64,000 nucleotides of DNA from Silene conica (taxonomy: Eukaryota; Streptophyta; Magnoliopsida; Caryophyllales; Caryophyllaceae). Each line of letters starts with the position of its first letter. Position 1 is the first letter of the stretch. Below, piece after piece: positions 9,360 to 21,964 of the stretch. Where the stretch lies: positions 75,071,460-75,135,459 of the forward strand of contig CM055317.2 of the NCBI GenBank assembly GCA_029255685.2, in the 5' to 3' direction. A program made the translations under genes and the position numbers. Below the pieces are notes generated by a model. That model saw only the letters and a program-made list of their open reading frames with translations, did no database searches and had not been told where the DNA came from.

Positions 9360-12300
9360 CTAGATAACTTCCTTCCAGAATCGGATAGATCGGTCAGTCC
9401 CGCAGGAAAGGAACGTTGCCTCAATAGGCGAGTGTTCTATCCACCGGGGTGGTCCAGTGTGATTTGAGCGAAGTCTTGTAACCTCCAGTGCAGTTAAGGC
9501 GTCCCACACAACAATCTGTTTAACAGAGCCGAGGTTTATTTACCTGAAACGAGAAGTGTCACAAATGGCGTGGCTAATGGACTAAAGAAGAGAACTAACC
9601 TCATTTCTGGGTTCATCAATGGATAATATGAATTCTTCGGTGTCACTGAAAACAGCCTGCAATGATAGACTCGTTTACATTAACCAAACTGTCGTATGGA
9701 ACTTTTAAACCATATAAACGGAAAAGATGGCAACACCAAAATGTGATGCAGTTGTCAAATAGCTTAGTGGTGTAATATACAAAGAAATCCTCGGAAAACT
9801 ACATAGAAGCCAAGCCGTGGATCTACCTGACACCGTAAGTGTGTGTGCGTGGCTCCAACATACTGCTTCACCAGCCTTCCAGTTCCAACCTCCCATAATT
9901 TCACTGTGGAATCCTTGCCACAGGAGAGAACAAACCTGATATTCAAGTGAGCTCACAGAATCAGAGAATAGTCAGCTCAGTACCTCTTCGAAGAAGAAGC
10001 TACAAAAGTTCCAAGTTTTATATTGTTAAATCTCGACCATTCTGACATATCAAGAATTCAAGATACTCACTAAAATCTCCACTATTCATAGATATACCAT
10101 ATACGAGTCAGATATGGAGTATGAAATGTGTATTTTATAAACTTTTTTGGTTATGAATCTATTAATAGAAGTTCTTTAGTTTCATCAATAGGTTTTTTGT
10201 AAGTTGAAAACCAAATCACAATGACACAATCTCAAGGATCGGAAACAGTAGTATAATAAAAAAATGAGGGTGTAGAATCAACCCAATTCGCGATTCGCTG
10301 AGGATGGAGGGGAATCCGGTAACGAACCCCAAACACAAATTTTGGTATAGAAAAACATAAAATACAGTCGTTGTACCGGTGATCCTTTGTGAACATTCCA
10401 CTAGTTGCCTCAGCTCCGTGGGCGCCAACTATGGGGCGTACACACTTGCCACTGACCCCATCCCATAATCGAATAGCCCCATCTTTGGACGCTGTGACAT
10501 ACATGCCACCACTGGAGGAATACCTGATCTACAGAAAGACATAAGGTGGGTAATATGCTCGAGGACCATACGACAACAAAAAAACTATTTCGAGATATTT
10601 ATGTGAGTTAAACATTTTGTAAATCTCCACCTGAGACTGATCTTGGGATCAATCATATAGGCCAGATCTTGGCAATCACACTATAATAAGTAAATCTAGC
10701 AGATACCACCTCAAGGTGCAGTACTGCAGTCGCGGCAACCTTCATATTTTCATTACCGATTCAGCAAGCCCATTTTTATAACATGTTTCGGGCATCAAAG
10801 GGCTAAACTCTAACGCTCTACAAATGGAAATCAAACATAAATTAACTTACTTGATTTATGGCCGCATTGGCAGCAATATCCTCAGTATTAGCTGACAAAT
10901 AACACTTGAAAGTGTTGATATCGTACAAATGAGGAATTGGGTGGTCGGTCCCTGCAAGAAGTCAATTCAAGCTACTAATCAATCGCCTATGGAGGAACAG
11001 ATAAGCCAAAAATATCAGGAAACGTATCTTCAACCATCAATCCCATATATGACGAGAAATCGCACACAGAAGACCATTATACTCCGTATTAGGATTAAGG
11101 TGTAAAGCCCTGTATCAACTTGTCTATTGTTAAAGCATGAAAGCCTATAGGTGCTTCTGTTTTTTTACCAAGCACAATAAATTCCGAGATGGAGATTCAT
11201 CTTAGTGTTACTCAGACACACCGACACGTGTCGGCGTGTCGGACACGGCTATTTTGGGTGAACTTTCCTATTTTGTGGTCTAAATTGAAGTGTCGAAGTG
11301 TCGTGTCGTGTCGGACACCGACACGTGTCTGACACGCGACACGGCAGTTAAGCGAAGTGTCGGAGTAACATAGTTATTTCATCTATAAATGCTTTGTTCA
11401 TGCAAGTTTATACATAACCTAGTCACCTTCACCGGCATCCCCAACCACAAAAAAACCCAGCCCAGCCCAAGCGGCCAAACACGGCCAAGAGGGCGCATAC
11501 CTCGCCAATTGCCAAATACCACCATGGTATCCACCAATAACCTAACACCAATCGGAACCGCTTCCAAACACTAAACACTACACTAGGAATCTCCCAAATG
11601 TTGAACACTACATCTGAAGAACCAACAGAGCCTCCAAACATCGAACACATTCCCACAACTGAGAAGAGAGAAAATGCTCATATCTAGGGTGATGAGACAA
11701 CAACCAAGTTGCTAATAACATGATAAATTTTGATAGTCAGAGGGGGAACGGTGGTTTGTGGTGAAACTGTGACGTGTGAAGGATTGGAGGCTCTGTGCAC
11801 TTGTAAGAGGAGGGCGAGAGAGGCTGGCGCAGAATAAGAGAGTATTATTGTAAAACTAGTTGCTCATTTTGTAAACCAAAAAAAAATTCCGTAGAAACAT
11901 GAGAAGTTCAACGTGAGATGTCCAAAAAAGGGATATCATGTACTCCGTAGTTTAAACTGAGATAAAGGGAGAACAATTAAACTTGAACTGAGCTTTGAAT
12001 CACAAGAAAATATACAAGAGAAATATTAATCAAAAATCGATACTGCAACAAGACAAGAAGGAATGCAACTTCTTCACACAGACAGAATTACACAGAACTG
12101 ACGGAACCTTAAGAACTCAACATGAGTAGATTTACGACATAATTAAAAGAACACTAATAAAAAGAGCTTACCTGCCAGAAGATAATCACCAGATGGGTGA
12201 AATGATACAGAACGTACGTTGTGGGTATCCTGCAATTTTAATTTTGACTTTTTAGAATCCGATATTAGTTTGAGTCAACAACCAGACAAAGGCACAAGTG

Positions 12301-15300
12301 AAACCTGAATAACTCTGAAAGCTCTTTTGGCTGTTGTTTTTGAAAAATCAAAAAACCTGAAATTGTAAAATGATAGAATGCCAAAAAATAAAAGGACAAC
12401 TCGTCAGATTACTTTAGCGCAAAAGGACAGTACAAGGTCCAGGATTCCAGGGTGGGAGAGGGGGTCTCATGAAATGACACAAGAAGTCTCCATTGTGGCA
12501 CTTCCTCCTGAAAGAAAGTAAGAGAGAAAAGTTGGAAAGCACAAAAACTCATTAGTTTCTTACTTTATTGTATGGTCTTTAGCTCCGGAAATTACGATAG
12601 GATTTTGTGGATGAAAATCCAGATCATTTACTGGCTGCAATGTAAAATTAGTGAGTAATGAACCTGGCATGTCTTGTAGTTTCGTGGACAAGACACAAAG
12701 TAGTTAATATAAGAAATACCATTATCCAAAACACGAAGAACCCAAAGACAAGTAATAACTGCAGATAAATCACAGCTAGCAGACACGCTCACTTATTCTT
12801 AGATAGCGTTAGCAACTTTGCATATGTTCTGACATTTATAAACTCAATTTGTCCGCGATAAACAGACCTCCCCTGTCCCGGCCGTGTTTACTTTGCTTTT
12901 GGTACAAAGACCAAGGACAGCGGAGGGGGCCATTTTTAGCTATCGTTATTGGATGAGAAGTGGACCACAGTGCATAAGTAGATCATCAAATTACCAAATT
13001 GAAGCATTCCCAAAATAGAAAGGCAAACAACCGACGAGACACCCAAAAATGAAATAGGTAAACAAATGACAGGCACAAAGGGCGTAATTCATTGTGAACA
13101 GCAGAACGAAAGTTTCAAAATATTCAGGCACTAAGTCTATAAGATGCAGCATTTAACCTACATATGCATGCGTCAAAGAAACGCGTTAGAGCCAACTATG
13201 TAGGAAGGTCTTCAAGTCCTCAAGACTGCTCAGACCCATTTTAAGGATAACAAGATGAAGGACAATGGGAGTTTAGATAAAGTGAAAAGTGAATTTTGTA
13301 GTGCGGGAGGGATAACGAACAACGGCTATTCTGATTTCTGATTAGAATATCTTATGGGGGGTTTTGAAATAAACTTTATCAATATATCCTTCATCTATCA
13401 AAACAAAATATAATATAATATAACAGTTACAGGCATGAGTAAAAAGTAGTTCTCTTACAATAACCAAATAGTCTAAGCCCGGCATCTCAGCAGTACTGAT
13501 CAGCATATCTTAATGATGCAGGTTTCAAAGTATGTACCAGTACAAATTATGATGATGAAAAAAAAACATTACCTGCATATGATCATAGAATGTCCGTATG
13601 ACGGGACGAACAGGACCATCCTTTGTCTCTGGAAGCATCATTTGCTTTATTTTTGCAACCTGCGATTTAAATATTAAAGTAACATCTCAGCAAAAGGTTA
13701 TCATGAGAAACCAATTCAACCAAAAAACCCATACACCAAGGTCATGTACTTAAAGTACTTGACAAACACCTCAAAGAGCTTAATGGATGTGTCTGCACTT
13801 CCTGTTGCAACATATCTTCCATCAGGACTGAACCTTGCACATCTTGCAACATTCTGAAATGTTATTCAAGCAGTCAATACTACAATCCAAACACCATCAC
13901 TTTCCAGCTATGTTACTCTGAGTCTCTGACTTGGGTAAAACAGTTGGATATTACACTCTAGGCCGAAGCATGGATTTTTCATAAAAAAAGCTGAGTCGGG
14001 CTCTTAGGCACACACCATTGTCGTATAATTCTAAGCAAGTTCGAGTAACATAGCTTCCCAGTGTTATTTCCACCACCAGCACCAAACATACAAGCTAGTG
14101 AGGTCTAAACTCACCTTGTGCTCTGATATATGCCGTGATTCATGCTCCGGGTAGCTCTTTGATGGACCTTTTACATCTGTCTGGACACTAATTCACACAC
14201 ACATGCTAGAAACTTCAATTTTTATATTATCCTAAACCCAACATAGAAAAACTAAAAGCAGACAAAACTATGGTGTTCACATATTGCAATGACTTGCCTA
14301 AAATCAATTGCCGAAGTCCGAGGAACTGGGATTGAACCATAAGATGCTGGCACAGAAGAACCGGGATCGAACAATATAGATGCAGACACACCTTTTATAG
14401 GTTCACCTTTCTCCACTGCAAGACCCTATAAGCATATTAGACTAAATCTAGAAGAGAAGGCTATCAAAGATAAACATAGTGAACATAATGTCCTGAAAGA
14501 GCCATGCATTATCACTAACCTATGACCCTATATTGCTTAAAAAAAAATTCTTATACTCATTCCTAATTACCAAAGTAAGTGAGATGCAAACCTTAGCGAC
14601 AAGATCAAGAAGTCGATTTGGCGGAACTTCAACATCCAACGGGGTCATGGTAGCCGAAGCTACAGCACTTGCGGCCTATATTTGGCACACGAACAATGAT
14701 AAACATAAGCCATTACAATCCCACTAATATCTTTATAACACTATCTAACAACTAAAATGCCAACACTAATAATGCAAGTCAGGTCTACTTAAAGCAGCCT
14801 TTTTCTCAACAAACATTTCTTCATTTTATCAGAAATCAACAACTGTAGATTGCTCGACCTGGTACCAACAACAGCATTACAGCTATATATTTTATTAGTC
14901 CGTGTAGAGGGAGCCACAAGGGCGAATTTCTTGCTAACGGAATTTGAACCCAGGTCATGAATATCACTCCTCGTGACTTAATCAGCTAGCATAGCTGACA
15001 TCTGCAGCATTACAGTTATACAATGCTAATATATTACTCCCTCCGTTTCGCTCCAATTCACACATTGGATCAAATGTAGTGAAATGAGTACAAAACATAA
15101 TCTTTATTGCATACAAATTCCAAGTCCAGGATTTCTTACCCAATCAAAATTACCAAATTTCATCAAATAATTACTGATTAACAAAACAATAATCATGATA
15201 ATCTTCATATCATCACAATTCACAACCCTTTTCAATTAAACATAAAACAAGTAAGAATTCAATCAAAAGCAATCAAATTTCAATGATTAATGCATAAATA

Positions 15301-15422
15301 TTAAAGTATTATACCTGAGTGAGGTTATTATCACGAAGATGGGCAACTATAAATGCATTAACATCACGAAAAAGTTTGCCTTCATGAAGTATTTGCTCGA
15401 AATTTCCCTCCATACCCATCAT
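9360..15422 (-). CDS. CSTF50: Cleavage stimulation factor subunit 50 (CstF50/CSTF1 homologue), complete
   Basis: WD40 subunit of the cleavage stimulation complex, acting in the nucleus in pre-mRNA 3'-end processing. Fourteen coding exons on the minus strand, high to low: 15315-15422, 14592-14675, 14298-14425, 14115-14187, 13770-13853, 13573-13659, 12564-12634, 12305-12356, 12172-12229, 10851-10951, 10377-10528, 9827-9935, 9600-9656, 9360-9515. Phases agree throughout and give 439 residues, close to the roughly 430 of the plant family. The N-terminal dimerisation region ([29 protein letters not shown]) is followed by a seven-bladed WD40 domain ([67 protein letters not shown]). Two start codons are adjacent (15420-15422, 15417-15419), with a third at 15411-15413. 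Intron 3 needs a GC donor. Intron 9 is long and holds a foldback element. Confidence 0.95.
11203..11374. mobile_element. Foldback MITE-like repeat in CstF50 intron 9
   Basis: The ends TGTTACTCAGACAC and GTGTCGGAGTAACA are inverted repeats. The interior is rich in inverted GACACGTGTC/GTGTCGG motifs, including two CCGACACGTGTCGG-like palindromes that contain CACGTG. It is non-coding and lies in the 1.2-kb intron 10952-12171. Superfamily not determined; a target duplication is not obvious. Confidence 0.6.
14296..14297 (-). other. GC donor of CstF50 intron 3
   Basis: The minus strand reads AG|GCAAGTC at the end of exon 3. Only this GC donor, joined to the acceptor AATTAG|TGTCC at 14187/14188, keeps the frame and gives the residues that fit the CstF50 family here. 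AG|GCAAGT is the standard GC-AG consensus. Confidence 0.8.
15034..15110. repeat. Stowaway-like fragment in CstF50 intron 1
   Basis: The stretch starting TACTCCCTCCGTTTCG resembles one Stowaway/mariner MITE terminus. No matching opposite end is seen, so it is likely a relic. Confidence 0.45.
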
Positions 15423-16530
15423 CTACTGGATAATGAGTCCCCTAAATTAATACAAAAGAACCCACTTTCTTTTTAAAAAAAATTGATTCTTTAGAAACCA
15501 AGATGAATTTGTATGATTATATGAATTATGTTGATTTTGTAAATCGGCAAGTTTTTCAGACAGTAACACACTGCAGTCTACACACAGCAGGAGTCCAGGA
15601 CCTCTACATGAGTGTAGTTTATTACGCTAGAGCCACTCTAGAGGTAGAGCGGTACATTGGTGGCTTGGTGCGGGCTGGCGGCTGCGAAACTCCAGCCCAT
15701 AACAAAGCTCGGCACAGTTCCTCCTCGGGTCGGGCTAGTGCTCAAATTTCTTTGGACCGTCCAGTCTCAACATAAAAATATAATAAAAAAATAAAGGAGA
15801 TTTAGCTTGGTTTGGCTCGGCTCGGCTCGGCTCAACCTAGTCCGCTATTATGTGGGCTGGGCTGTGGCAGGATGAAGTTAGTATGGGACTGACCTACCAA
15901 GCCCAGTCTCAATTTCGGGTTGTATTTGGGTTGCAACCATTCCGCCCAACCCATGTTGGCCGGGCCCGTTGAACAACCCTGGCTATAGATGGTCATTGTC
16001 GGCCGGTCTTTGGGAATAAGGCTCGAGCACGACACTAAGTGGAACAGTGTTGAGCTGCATCGGGATGTGCAAAAAACCATGGCACGGATACGACCTATGT
16101 AATGGATGATACTTGCAAGGTCAATGTAACCGTGTTTGGACTAGATTACCTTTATCTTGACCGGAATAAGGGGAGAGCGACACTAAGCCACTAACCCAAT
16201 CCCATTCTTAAAGACGGGTTGCGCCGTGCTTGGTTGTGTGTGTTAGGCGGACCATAAAAAACTAGCCTAGCGTGACGGGTTGGGTGGATTTATTTGAGTT
16301 GATCAGCCACTGTAGCCACCTTTTTTCGCCGCCTTAATTCTTTTTCTTTTTGTAAGGATCAAAATAAAAAGGAATGAGGAGACTATAAAATAAAAAGTAA
16401 GTGGAACTAGTTTTGTAAGATTTTGCCCGTAAGGGTGGAGTCTAGTAATTCCGAGTTTATGTCTAAGTAGATTTCGAGTTTGTCACCCTTGGATGACTTA
16501 TCTGGTGTATGTGATTTGCATGATATCACA
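15423..16530. other. Intergenic: CstF50 promoter side and repeat-like sequence
   Basis: Directly upstream of CstF50 is AT-rich promoter sequence. At 15640-16330 lies GC-richer, repeat-like DNA with a (GGCTC)n run (about 15808-15832) and GGGCTGGGC/GGGCCGG motifs, similar in flavour to 55480-55640. Short open frames here show no domain. No gene called. Confidence 0.45.
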
Positions 16531-16532
16531 TA

Positions 16533-16816
16533 CTTCCTCCATTCATATCCAACCTACATATATTCCTTTTTCATCCATTCATATCCACTTTACCACTTTC
16601 CTAAAAAAGAAAACAAAATTGACTAAACTACCCTTATGGAAACCATTTATCTACATAAAATGTCACTCCATGGCCCACCTATAATCCACCATCACACATT
16701 TAAATTAATAAAAAAACATCTTACACATTTTCAAATGTACCTTTAATAGTTTTTTAATATGTTTTTTAATATTTGTGCAAAAAACATATATGGGCTTTGG
16801 ATATGAACGGAGGAAA
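16533..16816. mobile_element. Stowaway-type MITE, 284 bp
   Basis: The inverted ends start CTTCCTCCATTCATATCCAA and, read inward from the other side, TTTCCTCCGTTCATATCCAA. The similarity continues for over 30 bp. TA is present on both sides (16531-16532, 16817-16818). Tc1/mariner MITEs have exactly this CTCCCTCCGT-like terminus and TA duplication. Confidence 0.85.
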
Positions 16817-16818
16817 TA

Positions 16819-17880
16819 TAACCCAACGGTTTACTCGATGCACACTGAAAGCAGCATCTGCGGGCCTGCGGCTTCCCTCGTCCCAAAAAAAACTAAAAAA
16901 AAAATGACAATTGCTCAACATAACGCATGTACCACTCACAAATGACATCTATAATCGAACATCAATATACTAGAAACTAAAAAAAAAGGATTTTTTTGTA
17001 ATCCATATCGAAAAAGTACTTAAACCTTCGTAATGAAAAATTATGATCTACCCTACAATCAATCAATCATACATCATCACAAAAATGCAAAGTATATTAA
17101 TTTCTCAACCGACAAAGTTAACCTAATTATGTGTTCCAAATATTATTATTTTTGCAAATTAAAAAAACATAAAAAACATAATAGTAGTGGTTGTTAGATT
17201 GTTACTAACAACAACACAGTGTTCTTCAAAAGATATTAGCAAGTCTATCAACATGTGCATTTCTCACATTTACTTTTCTAATTAAAAAAATCAAAGACAT
17301 TTCTCACACACAATCCTCCCCACCGACGCACTGTCGGCTCCTATAACACTGCTGTCTTTCATTTCACTGCTGTTTTTCACTTCCATCTTAAAACCGTCCT
17401 AACTTAAAATAACCCGCTTCATCAATTTAAGCACGAGTACTGAAAAACAGAAGAGGGTTACGATTCACGAGATGTTTTAACCTAAAGACGGTTTTAAGTA
17501 AAATTTACTGCTGGTCTTTTTACCGGGTCATTGCTGTTGTTTTCCTAACAGCTAAGCTAAACTGATCATTAAAAATGCTCATAAAGACAAAAATCATGTC
17601 ATCTTCTGTGAATTATTTATCAAAATAATTGCAGATTTAGATCTCTTTTAACACAATTAATATAACTAACAACTAAATTAAACAAAATTAAACAAATACA
17701 GTGAACTTTCCTGGCTGTTTTGCTTGATTTTTTTTTTTTAATAATCTAGCAAAATAAAAGGCTGTTTTATTCATATATTCATATGCTTTGCTTCTCCTCT
17801 TCAACCCCACTTCATTTCCCTCTCTCTTTCTCTATCTATCATCATTTTTAGATCTTGAAGTGAAGAGAAAAACAGTAAAA
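16819..17880 (+). promoter_or_regulatory. Upstream region and 5' UTR of COB
   Basis: AT-rich intergenic DNA. A CT-rich tract (17790-17845, CCCTCTCTCTTTCTCTATC) immediately before the ATG is typical of a plant 5' UTR/core promoter. No other feature recognised between 16819 and about 17750. Confidence 0.5.
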
Positions 17881-20800
17881 ATGGAGTCTTTCTCCATTAA
17901 CAGACTTACCAACTTCACTGTTTTCATTGCATTCCTGATTTCCTTCACTTTTTTCACTTCTTCCGGTAACTTACTAACTACCCACTTCATCCTTCTTCTC
18001 GTTTCTACAGAAAGTTTGCAACTTTTAATGTGTTGATTTTGTATGTTTTTAGTTAAATTAGTATTGTGTTAGTTCAATCAAGCTAGTTTTAGCTTATGGG
18101 TATTTCCAAAATTGATCTTTTTTGGAATCTGCCTTTTTTTTAGTAAATTCTGGCTAATTGAACTGTAATTGATCCAAATTCTGCTATAAATTTACCAGTT
18201 ATGGATTTGTTGCTAAATTTGCCTTTAGTTAAAATACCCGTCATAAATCAGGCATGCTTCCTCCATCTCAATCATTTTTTTTGTGACGGGTATAACAAAT
18301 GATTGGGACGGAAGGGAGTATCAGTATAATTGTTATGATCTGCTAACTTATGTGCAGTTATGAAAGGGTATATTGAATTTTCTGCTTTATAAGTACTTAA
18401 ATGAGTTAGATCTAGTGATAATCATTGCTGTGTTTGCTCAATTCTTATTCAGAAGCTTACGACGCACTCGATCCGAATGGAAACATTACTATCAAATGGG
18501 ATATTGTACAATGGACTGGAGATGGATATGTTGTAAGTACTGCTAGACTAATCTCTTGTCACTGTCTGAATTTTCGTTAACATTCGGTTAAGAATCGACT
18601 TTTTTTTCCTGAAACTAGTGTTAAATTGTTAATCAGTGATTATGATTGGTGTGTCTTTGTTAATCAATCACTGTCATTTGATGACTTGGTTGGAACTTGG
18701 AAGGGTAGGATGTTTTAATCTTCAAAATTCTGTGCAGGCATGTGTTTATATAAGGAATTACCGTAATTAGGTTATGGGTGATAGATGAACCGTCTCAACC
18801 AAAACCTTAAGGTGATGGTTGAGGTCCAACTATTATTAATATTCCTATTAATGGGTATATTTGTCTTTAATGGATAAGTTTACGGGATCTTATTTCAGTC
18901 GAGTTTACAGGAGACTTGCAGTTTGAAGAAACTCGTTTCTTTGGGTTATTATGTCCGCGTGATGAACTCATTTTTGCATTTTATGTTGCGGGCAGGCTAC
19001 TGTGACAATGTTCAACTTTCAGCAGTACCGTCATATTCAAGCTCCTGGGTGGACTCTAGGTTGGACTTGGGCAAAAAAGGAAGTAATATGGACTATGGTA
19101 GGAAGCCAAACCACGGAGCAAGGAGATTGTTCAAAATTTAAAGCAAACCTTCCTCATTGTTGTAAGAAGACTCCAACAGTGGTTGATTTGTTACCTGGAA
19201 CTCCGTACAACCAGCAATTTACAAATTGCTGTCGTGGAGGGGTGTTAAACTCATGGGCTCAGGATCCATCCACTGCTGTTAGTGCTTTTCAAGTTAGTGT
19301 AGGTCAAGCAGGAACAACTAATAAAACAGTCAAGGTGCCGAGGAATTTCACGTTGCTAACACCGGGCCCTGGCTACACTTGTGGGCCTGCAAAGGTTGGA
19401 AAGCCAACCCAGTTTGTGACATCTGATAAGCGGAGGACCACTCAAGCTTTGAGTAAGTATCCTGTTTAGAAATTACGGACGTCTGAGTTTCTTAGTTCTT
19501 TGGCTTGGCATATAGGTAAACGGTAGCAGGGTAGGGGATAGGCTGCGAGGGGGAGGTAAGAGAGTGTCTACTGTCTAATGCACGCAGCCTTACCACTGTT
19601 CTAAAATTACGACTGTGTATGCATAATCCTTCATGAAAATTGCGTCTACATTGCAATTATGTTCGCAACACAAGAAGGATGCAGAGTTCATTAGAGCCAT
19701 TTTGCTTTAATCAGTTATATTCTGAATACGAAGTATATTCCAAAGATGGTAATTACGATTCCAGTCATTCCACTAATAATGAGCTGCGTGAATGGTTGTC
19801 GGTTGACCCGTTTCTGTAGTAGACATGATTTCTGTCTAGTTGGCTATAATTTTCGGATGTAGGTTAACTGATTAATATAAGTACTTCCTTGCAAGAGTAC
19901 TTTCCAATGGTAAAATGGTCGTTTACTTTCTGAGGCTGTAACTCTCTCAATCTCACAGAATTGTTATTTTCCTTTTGGCAGTGACTTGGAATGTTACTTG
20001 CACATACTCTCAGTTCTTGGCTAAAAAGACTCCTACGTGTTGTGTTTCGCTCTCCTCTTTTTACAATGAAACAATCGTACCTTGCCCGACTTGTGCATGT
20101 GGATGTCAGAACAACATAACCCAACCAGGAAGCTGTGTCGAGTAAGTAACTTCATAGCATATTTTATTATGCTTTTTAGAAATGCTAAAGTAGAGCTTGA
20201 ATATATGATGGCTTTGGTTGCAGGAGAGACAATCCGTATTTAGCATCAGCTATTTCAGCAGGCACGTCTAAAACTGGATTCAATGCACCTCTAGTACAGT
20301 GTAGCAATCACATGTGTCCTGTTCGAATTCATTGGCATGTGAAGGTCAATTACAAGGATTATTGGCGAGTTAAAGTCACGATTACAAACTTCAACTACAG
20401 AATGAACTACTCTAACTGGAATCTGGTTGTGCAACATCCCAACTTCGATAATCTCACCCAAGTCTTCAGCTTCAATTACAAAGGATTGACCCCTTATGAC
20501 GGCTTAAGTAAGTACTCCATATTTATTGTAGTTTCACCACCAATATTTTTATTTACGGAATCTAAAGAAGTGATATTTGATTGTTTTGCAGATGATACTG
20601 GCATGCTATGGGGAGAAAAGTTTTACAATGATCTTCTCATGCAAGCTGGGCCTTTAGGAAATGCACAGTCGGAGTTACTATTTCAGAAAGAAAAGACATC
20701 ATTTACTTTCGAGAAAGGATGGGCTTTTCCACGACGAGTATACTTCAACGGAGATAACTGTGTGATGCCTCCCCCAGATGCTTATCCATGGCTGCCAAAT

Positions 20801-20884
20801 GCTAGTACAAAACGTGTATCGTCCCTCCTTCAGCTAGCTGTTGCTGTAATGGCATCCCTTGCTTTCTTGCTGGCACTTGCGTAA
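17881..20884 (+). CDS. COB: COBRA, GPI-anchored cell-wall protein, complete
   Basis: COBRA is an extracellular GPI-anchored protein needed for oriented cellulose microfibril deposition in expanding cells. Exons: 17881-17965, 18453-18532, 18996-19452, 19982-20141, 20224-20507, 20592-20884. All are GT-AG and phases agree, giving 452 residues. A hydrophobic signal peptide covers residues 1-28. The mature start is EAYDALDPNGNITIKWD, followed by the cellulose-binding-like N-terminal domain with aromatic GWTLGWTWAKKEVIW. The CCVS signature lies at residues 227-228 on, followed by the Cys-rich CPTCACGCQNN. Several N-x-S/T sites are visible. The C-terminus is a small-residue omega region, then a hydrophobic tail (AVAVMASLAFLLALA) for GPI attachment. 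Of the COBRA clade it looks closest to COB/COBL1. The convergent neighbour COBL4 is a paralogue with the same exon plan. Confidence 0.93.
18257..18318. mobile_element. Short Stowaway-like MITE in COB intron 1
   Basis: The ends CTTCCTCCATCTCAATCATTT and, inverted, CTCCCTTCCGTCCCAATCATTT form a 62-bp foldback. The flanking TA is clear only on the right. Confidence 0.6.
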
Positions 20885-21326
20885 TGAGCGTAATGAAGTG
20901 ATGTCTCCCCTTAAACCTCTCTTCATCAACCTGGTGCAGTAACTACTGCTGATAGTTGAAGCGATATAGCATGGCTCAGGTGCGCCGCACATTACCATTG
21001 GAATGAGTGTATTTCTTGACCATCTAAGATGTCGAACATTGAAAGATGACACCATTTTGTTTAGGATAGTTTTTATACAACTTACAATATTTTTTTGTAT
21101 TCTTGTTTAGATAGTTTATGGAATTCCTGTTTTAGTGTTGTAATTTATAATCCGTAATAACTCTCGGCCTTGAAAACGAAAATGGATACATAATTATTTC
21201 TTCTTGTATTTGAAAGCATCGGATCTTGTTTAAGAACTCAGACCTGTTATAATATTTGCAACTCATCTTTGATATCCGTGTTTCTATTTCCTGTGGAGCC
21301 AAAACTCTTGCAATTCGGAGTATAAT
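20885..21326. other. COB 3' UTR and spacer
   Basis: Sequence after the COB stop, AT-rich from 21060, likely 3' UTR. No gene recognised. Confidence 0.5.
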
Positions 21327-21336
21327 TTATAATATG

Positions 21337-21681
21337 ATTAATTGATAGAAATACTCTAAACTATGAGTGAACTGCTCAAAATACTCTAAACTTTATTTTA
21401 ACTAACAATATAACCAACTAATGCCCTCATTTGCTTTGAATACAATTTGTTGTTTTGTTAACTTATTGTAGCGTGTGTTTAATGCTGTAATTAGGTGAAT
21501 AGATTAATAGAGAAGTAGAAAGAGAAAGAAGGGTTAGAAATTTCTTCACTTATTTAGCCGTTAGCAGGTCATATATTATAATAAAAGCGAATGAGAACAT
21601 TAGTTGGTTATATTGGTAGTTAAACTAGAGTCTGGAGTATTTTGAGCAGCACACCCATAGTTCAGAGTATTCTTATCAATG
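21337..21681. mobile_element. MULE-type MITE with long inverted repeats between COB and COBL4
   Basis: Roughly 90-bp imperfect inverted repeats begin near AATTGATAGAAATACTCTAA on the left; the right end read inward starts CATTGATAAGAATACTCTGA. Both arms contain CTGCTCAAAATACTC and AATATAACCAACTAATG. Identical 10-bp flanks TTATAATATG at 21327-21336 and 21682-21691 are the target duplication. Long TIRs with a 9-11 bp duplication point to the Mutator superfamily. No transposase inside. Confidence 0.8.
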
Positions 21682-21964
21682 TTATAATATGTCGAACTAA
21701 TAAATTGACTGCGCTGTATTTCATCGCACAGTAGCAGTCCTTGGATGCAATGTTATTGCATAGATCTAACCCACCTTACCTAGTGTTTGTGGGAGCCGAG
21801 ACTGAGATAATGCTGTCGGGGTGGCTGTAATTTTCCTATCTGTAGCTTCATTGATCGGAAGTATGACACTATTTGATTCCTTTACAAAAAAGTTTTTTCT
21901 ACAACATTTCTGTGGTGAAGTGGGTTGTGTTACAAAATGAGCGCTTCGAGCAAGCGGAAATGAC

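Noticed and set aside
9705..9956. 83-residue minus-strand ORF starting MSSLEYQV
   Set aside because: It overlaps CstF50 exon 12 in another frame; the exon reads [15 protein letters not shown] in the conserved frame.
15503..15775. 90-residue plus-strand ORF upstream of CstF50
   Set aside because: No domain, it runs into repeat-like GC-rich sequence, and it lacks splice or homology support.
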